This document shows, piece after piece, positions 1 through 6,532 of a stretch of DNA of 15,713 bases. This DNA comes from CAZPZR01 sp964591105 (GTDB taxonomy: Bacteria; Bacillota; Clostridia; Lachnospirales; Lachnospiraceae), in contig CAZPZR010000043.1 of NCBI GenBank assembly GCA_964591105.1, positions 1-15,713 on the forward strand. The letters are read 5' to 3'. The notes under the pieces were generated by a model. That model was not told the origin of the DNA, did not search any database, and saw only the letters and a program-made list of their open reading frames with translations. How positions within the stretch are numbered: position 1 is the stretch's first letter; each line of letters begins with the position of its first letter. A program made the position numbers and the translations under genes.

Positions 1-101
1 CAAGAAGAATCACAGGAAACTGTGCAAAACATCAGAGAGCTCTTACAGTTGCTGTTAAGAGAGCACGTCACATTGCTCTTATTCCATACGTACAGGAATA
101 A
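1..101 (+). CDS. rpsR: 30S ribosomal protein S18, C-terminal end (partial)
   Basis: Only the last 32 codons are in the window; the gene begins upstream and the reading frame starts at base 3. The translated tail contains the segments RRITGNCAKHQRAL and VKRARHIALIPYVQE, which closely match the C-terminus of bacterial S18 (B. subtilis has RRVTG...AKYQRKLT and IKRARQMALLPYV). S18 binds 16S rRNA together with S6 on the platform of the small subunit. In Firmicutes it is normally the last gene of rpsF-ssb-rpsR, so those genes are expected just left of the window. A strong terminator follows 12 bases after the stop codon, which supports this being the operon end. Confidence 0.95.
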   Translation, partial: RRITGNCAKHQRALTVAVKRARHIALIPYVQE

Positions 102-113
102 TATGAAAGATTA

Positions 114-142
114 CGCCGTTGCGAAAGCAGCGGCGTTTTTTT
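114..142 (+). terminator. Rho-independent terminator of the rpsR operon
   Basis: A 9-bp stem CGCCGTTGC / GCAGCGGCG (one G-T pair) closes a GAAA tetraloop and is followed directly by seven T. It ends the S18 transcript. Read leftward it lacks a comparable T-run after the stem, so it is probably not an efficient terminator for the convergent AraC-family gene. Confidence 0.93.
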
Positions 143-146
143 GTCT

Positions 147-1067
147 TTATAGATTTCCATCTGCAACAGCCTTAATGGAAGAGGCGTATTCGGATGGAGT
201 CATCCCAGTTATTTTCTTAAATTGTCTTGAAAAATAGTGGATGGACGAATATCCTAAATGTTCGGAAATCTGCGTGAAATTCATTCGGTTCGTTCGAATC
301 AATTCCTTGGCTGCATTGATTTTCATGGATGAGAAATATTCAATAATTCCCATAGTAGTTTGTGCCTTGAAGATTTTCTGCAGCTGTGAGCGCCCGATCA
401 TATTGTCTTTGCATATTTGCTCGATCGTAATATGCGTCTGTAAATTACTTTCCAAATAAGCAACCACTCGATTGAAAGTTTCCTGGTCACTTTTAGCTTT
501 TGTCATTTTAGAAGGGGCAAAATGTCGCTTGGCGGCTTCCTTGCGTGTGGAATTCTTGTTTAAAATTCGCCGCATAATGTGGATTAAAAAGTGCTCCAGA
601 TACAGACGAGTCATCTGCTCGGCACCAAAAACATCAGATTCTTTCAGTGGTGGATTTGGGAGGTATGGGTCATCCAGACGACAATCGAAGAAATGGCGGG
701 CCTCTGCAATAATATCCGCCAGAAGGTGACGTTCAGTTTCGTCAATCTTAAATAACCGCTTGCGGAAATGCTCCATAGCTTCGCTGTTGCAGTGGAAAGA
801 AATGACCACAAGGTTTGGAGCAATTCCGTGCGTTGCATGTACACTGTGGAATTCGTTCGGTTCGTGGAAGAAAATCTCTCCCTTTTTCAGATTGATCGTT
901 CGGGTTCCAGACTGAATATTTACTTCTCCTTTATCAACGCAAATAAATTCCCAGAAATCGTGTGACTCTCCTGGGAATGTGAAATCACTCCAATATTCGA
1001 AGTAATGTATACTGTATATTTTTTCAATAGAGATAGATGATTTTAAATCAATTCCGTGGTATATCAT
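147..1067 (-). CDS. AraC-family transcriptional regulator, cupin sensor type
   Basis: The 306-residue protein has an N-terminal cupin-like sensor (about 35-95, with the KKGEIFFHEPNEFHSV segment typical of sugar-sensing AraC proteins) and a C-terminal double helix-turn-helix (about 200-300). The family signature is visible as LGYSSIHYFSRQFKKITGMT near 271-290, followed by PSEY. It lies divergent to the sugar-binding protein gene, so it most likely activates the importer operon when a sugar is bound. The start chosen is ATG at 1067, preceded by AAAAGG about 12 bases upstream. An in-frame TTG at 1100 would add 11 residues, but it has no ribosome binding site and lies upstream of the transcription start predicted from the promoter at 1102-1130. 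The ligand is unknown; a product of the adjacent amino-sugar or galactoside pathway is an inference. Confidence 0.9.
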   Translation of the reverse strand: MIYHGIDLKSSISIEKIYSIHYFEYWSDFTFPGESHDFWEFICVDKGEVNIQSGTRTINLKKGEIFFHEPNEFHSVHATHGIAPNLVVISFHCNSEAMEHFRKRLFKIDETERHLLADIIAEARHFFDCRLDDPYLPNPPLKESDVFGAEQMTRLYLEHFLIHIMRRILNKNSTRKEAAKRHFAPSKMTKAKSDQETFNRVVAYLESNLQTHITIEQICKDNMIGRSQLQKIFKAQTTMGIIEYFSSMKINAAKELIRTNRMNFTQISEHLGYSSIHYFSRQFKKITGMTPSEYASSIKAVADGNL

Positions 1068-1101
1068 AAGTAAAACCGACCTTTTGTGTATTTTTACCAA
1101 T

Positions 1102-1130
1102 ATTTTACACTAAAATTTGGCAAAAATCAA
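1102..1130 (-). promoter_or_regulatory. Sigma-A-type promoter of the AraC-family gene
   Basis: On the minus strand TTGATT (1125-1130) and TAAAAT (1102-1107) are separated by exactly 17 bases. Transcription would begin near 1095, giving a leader of about 28 bases before the ATG at 1067. Confidence 0.65.
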
Positions 1131-1147
1131 AGGTTAATATGCTGATA

Positions 1148-1202
1148 GTGCAAATTAATAGAAATATATTACAAAGATTTTTGTGCAAAATTGTATTAGA
1201 AT
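1148..1202 (+). promoter_or_regulatory. Candidate activator-dependent promoter and repeat operator of the importer operon
   Basis: A -10-like TAGAAT (1197-1202) lies about 48 bases before the binding-protein ATG, but no acceptable -35 hexamer sits 16-18 bases upstream. That is common for promoters that need an activator. The motif GTGCAAA occurs at 1148-1154 and again at 1183-1189 in the same orientation, 35 bases apart, each followed by T/A-rich sequence and TAGAA. AraC-family proteins usually bind direct repeats next to the -35 region, so these are candidate half-sites. This is inference from position and repetition only. Confidence 0.35.
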
Positions 1203-1249
1203 AGAGTGCAGATGAACACGAAATTCTTAAATAGGAGGTAAAAAGTATT

Positions 1250-2530
1250 ATGAAGAAAAGAATTTTAAGTGTGCTTTTGTGCTTAGCTATGGTAGCCACT
1301 ACACTTGTTGGATGTGGCGGAAGCAAAAAAGAAGACTCTTCTGATGGAGTTACTCTTGATATCATCATTTCTCAGTATGGTAACTACACACAGGAATGGT
1401 GGAAGACATTTGAAGAAAACTTCGAGAAAGCAAATGAAGGAATCGACCTTAATATCGAGATCGTTTCTTGGAACGACATTTACAGTGTTGTAAACACACG
1501 TATTACAAGTAATGAACAGCCAGACATCTTGAACATTAGTGGTTTTGCTGATTACGTAGCAGACGATTTGCTCATGCCAGCAGAAGATTATGTATCTGAT
1601 GAATTACAGGCTAATTTCATTCCAAGTTTCTGGGAGTCAAACGCAATGGACGGAACAGTTTGGGCACTTCCAATCTTAGCATCTTGTCGTGCATTATTCT
1701 GCAACACGGATCTGTTAAAAGAAGCTGGAATCGAAGCAGCACCTACAACATGGGACGAAGTTCTTACAGCTTGTAAAGCAGTAAAAGACAAATTTGGTGA
1801 TGAAATCGTTCCTTGGGGACTTGATATTTCAACAGACGAAGGTCAGGCAGCATTCTCTTACTACACATGGAACTTTGGTGGTGGATACGTTGATGAAAGC
1901 GGCGAATGGGCATTAAACAGCAAAGAAAACGTAGAAGCAGTTGAATACATTAAGACACTTATTGACTCTGGATACTGTAACGCAGCTCCTTTCACAGATA
2001 CACGTTATCCACTTCAGGATGCATTCAGTGCTGGAACACTTGCTATGATGATTGGACCTATGAACATGGTAGCAGCTGATTCTACAGTAAATTATGAAGC
2101 AGCAGATATTCCTGGAAACAAAGTTGGACTTGGTGTATGTGACCAGTTAATGGTATTCAAAGATGAAGAAGCTGGCGATGCTCGTACAGAAGCAATCACA
2201 AAATTCTTTGATGCATTCTATGAAGTAGAAACATATTCTGAGTACATGGTATATGAAGGATTCTTACCAGCAACTCAGGATGCTTCTGAAAACCTTGCAG
2301 CAAATGCTGAAAAATACATCGTTGGTGGAACAGAAGACACAACAGGAAACAGCGAATACTTCGCAACATTCTGTGCAGTTCTTCCTAACTGCCAGTTCTA
2401 TCCAATGCAGAAAGCTGAATGGATGGATGTTAGAAATGGTGTTATCGACGTAGAACAGAAAGTATGTGAAGGCGTTTCAACAGCACAGGATGCTCTTGAT
2501 GAACTTCAGGCTACTATTACAGGTAAATAA
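1250..2530 (+). CDS. ABC sugar-binding lipoprotein (family 1 solute-binding protein)
   Basis: The 426-residue protein begins with a lipoprotein signal peptide: a KKR head, a hydrophobic core, and the lipobox LVGC with the lipidated cysteine at residue 22. A short polar tether (GGSKKEDSSDG) leads into a family 1 (MalE/UgpB-like) solute-binding fold that fills the rest of the chain, including WNDIYSVVNTRITSNEQPDIL and a C-terminal region ending in DELQATITGK. Its usual role is to capture a sugar or oligosaccharide outside the membrane and deliver it to the two permeases encoded downstream. The start is fixed by AGGAGGT at 1233-1239, ten bases before ATG. The many aromatic residues (for example YTQEWWK near the mature N-terminus) suit carbohydrate stacking, but the exact ligand cannot be read from sequence. 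A terminator lies between this gene and the permeases. Confidence 0.93.
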   Translation: MKKRILSVLLCLAMVATTLVGCGGSKKEDSSDGVTLDIIISQYGNYTQEWWKTFEENFEKANEGIDLNIEIVSWNDIYSVVNTRITSNEQPDILNISGFADYVADDLLMPAEDYVSDELQANFIPSFWESNAMDGTVWALPILASCRALFCNTDLLKEAGIEAAPTTWDEVLTACKAVKDKFGDEIVPWGLDISTDEGQAAFSYYTWNFGGGYVDESGEWALNSKENVEAVEYIKTLIDSGYCNAAPFTDTRYPLQDAFSAGTLAMMIGPMNMVAADSTVNYEAADIPGNKVGLGVCDQLMVFKDEEAGDARTEAITKFFDAFYEVETYSEYMVYEGFLPATQDASENLAANAEKYIVGGTEDTTGNSEYFATFCAVLPNCQFYPMQKAEWMDVRNGVIDVEQKVCEGVSTAQDALDELQATITGK

Positions 2531-2562
2531 ACCATTTTAAGAAAATACTTGGTATGTATGTA

Positions 2563-2599
2563 ATCGAGAGGCCGATTCGCTTCGGCCCTCGATTTTTTT
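2563..2599 (+). terminator. Intercistronic terminator between binding protein and permeases
   Basis: AATCGAG and GGCCGA pair with TCGGCC and CTCGATT around a six-base loop, with a single bulged A, and seven T follow. It lies inside an apparent operon, so it may act as a partial terminator that makes the binding protein more abundant than the membrane subunits. No clear promoter is visible between it and the first permease. Confidence 0.88.
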
Positions 2600-2652
2600 A
2601 AAGCTGCTGAAATGGCAACTTTATATAAAATCTGATTAGAGGAGGCGTGATA

Positions 2653-3537
2653 ATGAAAAAGAAGACATTGACAGCTGTTCAGCCTTATATATGGTTGTTG
2701 CCGAGCGTTGTTCTTATGGTGACAATGATTGTGATCCCAATTATTTCAGTGTTCAAAATTTCTTTTTCAGAAGTTGGGCGAAGTGGTCTGATCAAAGGAT
2801 TGAACGGAATCCAGAACTATCTGGATATTTTTGCAGACCCTACATTTTGGCACACATTACAGAATACGATTATCTGGACAATTGTTGTAGTAGGACTTTC
2901 TACAATCATTGGATTTGTGCTTGCGATGGTTTTGAATCAGGAATTTCGTGGACGTAAATTGGTGCGTGCGATTGTAATTTTTCCATGGGCGACAGCACTT
3001 GTTATTCAGTCTGTAATCTGGAAATACATTGTAAATGCTGACTACGGTTCATTGAATGTCCTTTTGTCAAAGTTAGGGCTGATTGATAAATTTGTGAACT
3101 GGACAGAGACAGCAAGTAAGATGTTTGCCTGGGAATGCTGGGTTGGTATATTTGTAACATTCCCATTTGTAACATTCTGTGTTTTGTCCGGACTTCAGAG
3201 TATTGATACAACATTATATGAGGCAGCAGCGGTGGACGGAGCTGGCTTCTGGTATAAGCTTTTCAAACTTACATTGCCATTGGTTGGTCCGAGTTTGACA
3301 GTATCTACCGTTTTGAATATCATTTATGTATTTAACTCTTTCCCAATCGTATGGACGATTTCGAAAGGTGCACCGGCAGACCAGACGCATACGCTGGTTA
3401 CTTATCTGTATCAGTTATCCTTTACAGATGGTAAGGGCGGCCATGCGGCGGCTGTATCTGTAATCGGCTTCGTGATACTGGCGATTTGTGCAGGAATCTA
3501 TATGGTTCTATCCCTGCGCGGAGAGGAGGAAGAATAA
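2653..3537 (+). CDS. ABC sugar transporter permease, MalF/UgpA-like
   Basis: The 294-residue inner-membrane subunit starts with a hydrophobic helix (about 11-34) and shows about six membrane segments, as usual for CUT1 family permeases. The cytoplasmic EAA loop that docks the ATPase is at about 190-209 (EAAAVDGAGFWYKLFKLTLP), with the conserved D195, G196 and P209. Start: ATG 2653 has AGAGGAGG seven bases upstream; an in-frame GTG at 2647 would leave only one base to that site, so it is rejected. The second permease starts one base after the stop codon, so the pair is translationally linked. It works with the upstream lipoprotein. No ATP-binding subunit is encoded nearby, so a shared MsmK-type ATPase encoded elsewhere is the likely energiser (inference). 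Confidence 0.93.
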   Translation: MKKKTLTAVQPYIWLLPSVVLMVTMIVIPIISVFKISFSEVGRSGLIKGLNGIQNYLDIFADPTFWHTLQNTIIWTIVVVGLSTIIGFVLAMVLNQEFRGRKLVRAIVIFPWATALVIQSVIWKYIVNADYGSLNVLLSKLGLIDKFVNWTETASKMFAWECWVGIFVTFPFVTFCVLSGLQSIDTTLYEAAAVDGAGFWYKLFKLTLPLVGPSLTVSTVLNIIYVFNSFPIVWTISKGAPADQTHTLVTYLYQLSFTDGKGGHAAAVSVIGFVILAICAGIYMVLSLRGEEEE

Positions 3538-3538
3538 G

Positions 3539-4372
3539 ATGACAAATAAAAGAAAACCTTGGCAGACGATTGCCTTGTATGTGTTTGTATTTGTTGTAAG
3601 CATCATTATTCTTTATCCTTATCTTGTAATGTTTCTTACAGCATTGAAAGATAAAAAAGAAATGTATGCGATTGATCATATTCTTCCACAAGTGTGGAGA
3701 TGGTCAAACTTTGTAGAAATTTGGTCAGCGGCACCTGTGTTGAAATACCTCATCAACTCATTGGTTATCGCAGGTGGAGCGACACTTCTTGCAATCCTGT
3801 GTGGAATTCCAGCGGCATATGCACTTGCGCGTATGAAGTTCAAAGGAAAAGGAATTTTCATGGGTGCAGTAATCATGAGTCAGATGTTCTCACCAGTGGT
3901 ATTATTGGTTGGAATTTATCGTCTGATGGTAACTTTGAATTTGAATGATAGCATTCTTGGATTGATCTTGTTGAATGCGGCGTTTAACCAGGCATTTGCG
4001 ATTTGGCTGCTGAGAGGTACATTTGTAAGTATTTCACCAGAAATGGAACAGGCAGCGAAAATTGACGGATGCGGAACGATAAAAGCGTTGATCAAGGTAT
4101 TGCTTCCGATGGCGGCACCTGGAATTATCACAACACTGATTTTCGTATTTATTAATGCATGGAACGAATATACAATTGCACTGACATTGATTTCTACAGA
4201 TGTATTTAAACCAATTACTGTTGGTATTAATGTATTCTATGGATTCAACTTCATTCAGTGGCAGTATCTGTTTGCAACTTCACTTGTTGCAACAATTCCG
4301 GTTGTAATTCTGTTCTTGTTAATAGAAAAACATTTGGTTGCAGGTCTGACATCTGGTGGTGTAAAAGGATAA
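3539..4372 (+). CDS. ABC sugar transporter permease, MalG/UgpE-like
   Basis: This 277-residue membrane protein is the partner of the preceding permease. It has an N-terminal helix (about 11-34), further helices near 70-92, 107-131, 138-158 and 196-216, and a final one near 246-262. The EAA loop lies at about 170-190 (EQAAKIDGCGTIKALIKVLLP). The C-terminal LVAGLTSGGVKG is the usual ending of MalG-type CUT1 permeases. The start is ATG 3539, one base after the previous stop, with the ribosome binding site GAGAGGAGG inside the end of the upstream gene. A longer in-frame reading begins at 3488 inside the first permease, but it lacks a proper start context and adds no family-like sequence. The operon stops at a hairpin 14 bases downstream. 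Confidence 0.93.
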   Translation: MTNKRKPWQTIALYVFVFVVSIIILYPYLVMFLTALKDKKEMYAIDHILPQVWRWSNFVEIWSAAPVLKYLINSLVIAGGATLLAILCGIPAAYALARMKFKGKGIFMGAVIMSQMFSPVVLLVGIYRLMVTLNLNDSILGLILLNAAFNQAFAIWLLRGTFVSISPEMEQAAKIDGCGTIKALIKVLLPMAAPGIITTLIFVFINAWNEYTIALTLISTDVFKPITVGINVFYGFNFIQWQYLFATSLVATIPVVILFLLIEKHLVAGLTSGGVKG

Positions 4373-4385
4373 GGAAGAAATTTTT

Positions 4386-4437
4386 AAAGCTCATTTCGAG
4401 TATCTGCAAATCAGACACTTGAATGAGCTTTATTTTT
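4386..4437 (+). terminator. Terminator after the importer permeases
   Basis: A long stem pairs AAAGCTCAT and TCGAGT on the left with ACTTGA and ATGAGCTTT on the right, with one bulged T and one G-T pair, around a loop of about 16 bases. TATTTTTG follows. The T-tract is interrupted by one A, so termination may be incomplete. The right arm also holds a -35 box for the next gene. Confidence 0.75.
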
Positions 4438-4447
4438 GTTTTATACT
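4419..4447 (+). promoter_or_regulatory. Sigma-A-type promoter for the kinase/nucleotidyltransferase fusion gene
   Basis: TTGAAT (4419-4424) and TATACT (4442-4447) are separated by exactly 17 bases. The -35 box lies in the right arm of the preceding terminator hairpin. Transcription would start near 4454, about 25 bases before the fusion gene ATG, leaving room for GTGGAGG at 4465-4471. It implies that the salvage enzymes can be expressed independently of the importer. Confidence 0.6.
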
Positions 4448-4478
4448 AAAGGATAGCATTAGCGGTGGAGGTATTAAG

Positions 4479-6491
4479 ATGAATAAACCAGTATTAGTAA
4501 TTATGGCGGCAGGTATGGGGAGCCGTTATGGTGGATTGAAACAGATTGACCCAATTGATGATCAGGGACATATCTTGATGGATTTTTCCATTTTTGATGC
4601 GAAAAGAGCTGGATTTGAGAAAGTAGTCTTTATCATTAAAGAGGAAAATAAAGAAGATTTTAAAGAGGCGATTGGAGATCGTGTCTCTAAGTATATTAAG
4701 GTAGATTATGCATTCCAGGATATTGCGAACCTTCCAGAAGGATTTGAGATTCCAGAAGGACGTGTGAAACCTTGGGGAACAGCACATGCAGTATTGAGTG
4801 CGATGGATGTGATCGATGGTCCGTTTGCTGTTATTAATGCAGATGACTATTATGGAAGAGATGCATTCCAGAAGATTTACGATTATTTGGCACATCACAC
4901 AGATGATGAAAAGTATCGTTATGCAATGGTAGGATACCAACTTAAGAATACAATCACAGAGAACGGTTATGTGTCTCGTGGTGTATGTACAACGGATGAG
5001 AATGATTATTTACAGAAGGTTGTAGAACGTACACGTATTGAAAAGCATGGCGAAGGAATTGCATTTACAGAAGATGATGGAGAGACTTGGGAGTATCTGG
5101 ACGAAGATACAATCGTGTCTATGAATATGTGGGGATTCACAGAAAGTTTCCTGAAAGAGACAAAAGCAAGATTTGCAGAATTTTTGGAAACAGGACTGAA
5201 GAAAAATCCTTTGAAATGTGAATATTTCCTTCCATCTGTAGTGAGTGCGCTTTTGGCAGAAGATAAGGCAACTGTAACAGTACTTACTTCTAAAGATAAA
5301 TGGTATGGAGTGACTTATAAGCAGGATAAACCAGTTGTTATGCAGGCACTTCAGGAAATGAAAGATCACGGAGTATATCCAGAGAAAGTATGGTGCGGAC
5401 GCAGTGAAGCGTTGGTGAATTTCCAGTTGGAAGGTATGGTAATGTCAGCAATTCATTATGGAAGCGGACATATTAACGATACATTTTTGATGACACTTCG
5501 CAAGGATGATGGAAGCGAAGGACGCGTAATCCTGCAGAAGATGAATGAAAGCATTTTCAAAAAACCAGTGGAATTGATGGAAAATATTTTGAATGTTACT
5601 TCTTATCTTCGTAAAGAGATTATTGCGAGGGGTGGAGACCCAGAACGTGAGACACTGAACGTAATCAATACAAAGGCTGGAGAACCATATTTTGTGGACT
5701 CTGATGGTGAATATTGGAGATGTTATGTGTTCATTGAAGGCGCAAAGACATATGATCAGGTAGAGACAATGGAAGACTTCTACCAGAGTGCGGTTGCATT
5801 CGGAAACTTCCAGAGTATGTTGGCAGAATATCCAGCAGAGACTCTTCATGAGACAATTGAAGGTTTCCATGATACAAAGGCTAGATTTGAAGTGTTCAAA
5901 CGTGCGGTAGAAGAGGACGTATGCGGACGTGCAGCATCTGTACAGGAAGAGATTGATTTTGTACTTGCACATGAAGATGTTGCAAATGTTTTTGGAGACT
6001 TGTTAGAAAAGGGAGAAATTCCACTTCGTGTAACACATAATGATACAAAACTGAATAACGTTATGATCGACGACGAGACAAGAAAAGGTATCTGCGTCAT
6101 TGACTTGGATACAGTTATGCCAGGCCTTGCAATGAACGACTTTGGTGATTCTATTCGTTTTGGAGCAAGTACGGCAGCAGAAGATGAAAAGGATCTTGAG
6201 AAAGTATCTTGCAGCATGGAACTGTTTGAAGTATATACAAAAGGTTTCATAGAAGGATGTGCTGGAAGATTGACAGCGAAGGAATTAGAATTATTGCCAA
6301 TGGGCGCAAAAGTTATGACATTTGAATGTGGTATGCGCTTCTTGACAGATTACCTTCAGGGAGATACTTATTTCAAAGTACATAGAGAAGGCCATAACCT
6401 GGATCGTTGCAGAACACAGTTCAAGCTTGTGAAAGATATGGAAGAAAAATGGACGACGATGCAGGAAATTGTTGCGAAGTACGCAAAATAA
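4479..6491 (+). CDS. Fused sugar-1-phosphate nucleotidyltransferase / N-acetylhexosamine-1-kinase-like protein
   Basis: This 670-residue protein joins two enzymes. Residues 1 to about 295 are a nucleotidyltransferase: the nucleotide-binding loop AAGMGSRYGGLKQ is at 10-22, the metal-binding NADDYYG at 120-126, and RVKPWGTAHAVL at 95-106. From about 310 to the end is a phosphotransferase of the aminoglycoside-kinase fold that resembles NahK (LnpB) of bifidobacteria. It shows GSGHINDTF (328-336), the catalytic loop THNDTKLNN (519-527, catalytic Asp522, metal ligand Asn527) and IDLDTVMPG (541-549) in place of a DFG motif. Predicted chemistry: a free sugar is phosphorylated at C1 with ATP, then coupled to UTP to give a UDP-sugar. 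GalNAc/GlcNAc is the favoured substrate because of the NahK likeness and the adjacent epimerase; galactose or glucose remain possible. The start ATG 4479 has GTGGAGG upstream; a TTG reading from 4419 would begin inside the terminator. galE follows after 41 bases. Confidence 0.85.
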   Translation: MNKPVLVIMAAGMGSRYGGLKQIDPIDDQGHILMDFSIFDAKRAGFEKVVFIIKEENKEDFKEAIGDRVSKYIKVDYAFQDIANLPEGFEIPEGRVKPWGTAHAVLSAMDVIDGPFAVINADDYYGRDAFQKIYDYLAHHTDDEKYRYAMVGYQLKNTITENGYVSRGVCTTDENDYLQKVVERTRIEKHGEGIAFTEDDGETWEYLDEDTIVSMNMWGFTESFLKETKARFAEFLETGLKKNPLKCEYFLPSVVSALLAEDKATVTVLTSKDKWYGVTYKQDKPVVMQALQEMKDHGVYPEKVWCGRSEALVNFQLEGMVMSAIHYGSGHINDTFLMTLRKDDGSEGRVILQKMNESIFKKPVELMENILNVTSYLRKEIIARGGDPERETLNVINTKAGEPYFVDSDGEYWRCYVFIEGAKTYDQVETMEDFYQSAVAFGNFQSMLAEYPAETLHETIEGFHDTKARFEVFKRAVEEDVCGRAASVQEEIDFVLAHEDVANVFGDLLEKGEIPLRVTHNDTKLNNVMIDDETRKGICVIDLDTVMPGLAMNDFGDSIRFGASTAAEDEKDLEKVSCSMELFEVYTKGFIEGCAGRLTAKELELLPMGAKVMTFECGMRFLTDYLQGDTYFKVHREGHNLDRCRTQFKLVKDMEEKWTTMQEIVAKYAK

Positions 6492-6532
6492 TCGAAAAGA
6501 ACCTTTTGGGACAATAGAAGGAGGAATGCTCG

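Noticed and set aside
1068..1100. TTG start at 1100 extending the AraC-family protein by 11 residues
   Set aside because: No ribosome binding site precedes it and the predicted transcription start (about 1095) lies downstream of it.
4494..4940. Long leftward open frame (148 codons) inside the fusion gene
   Set aside because: It lies wholly antisense to a well-supported enzyme domain, gives a Cys/Ile/His-rich sequence without family resemblance, and has no ribosome binding site.
5445..6250. Two leftward open frames (175 and 134 codons) antisense to the kinase domain
   Set aside because: The rightward frame contains the intact kinase motifs; the antisense translations are low-complexity and unlike proteins.
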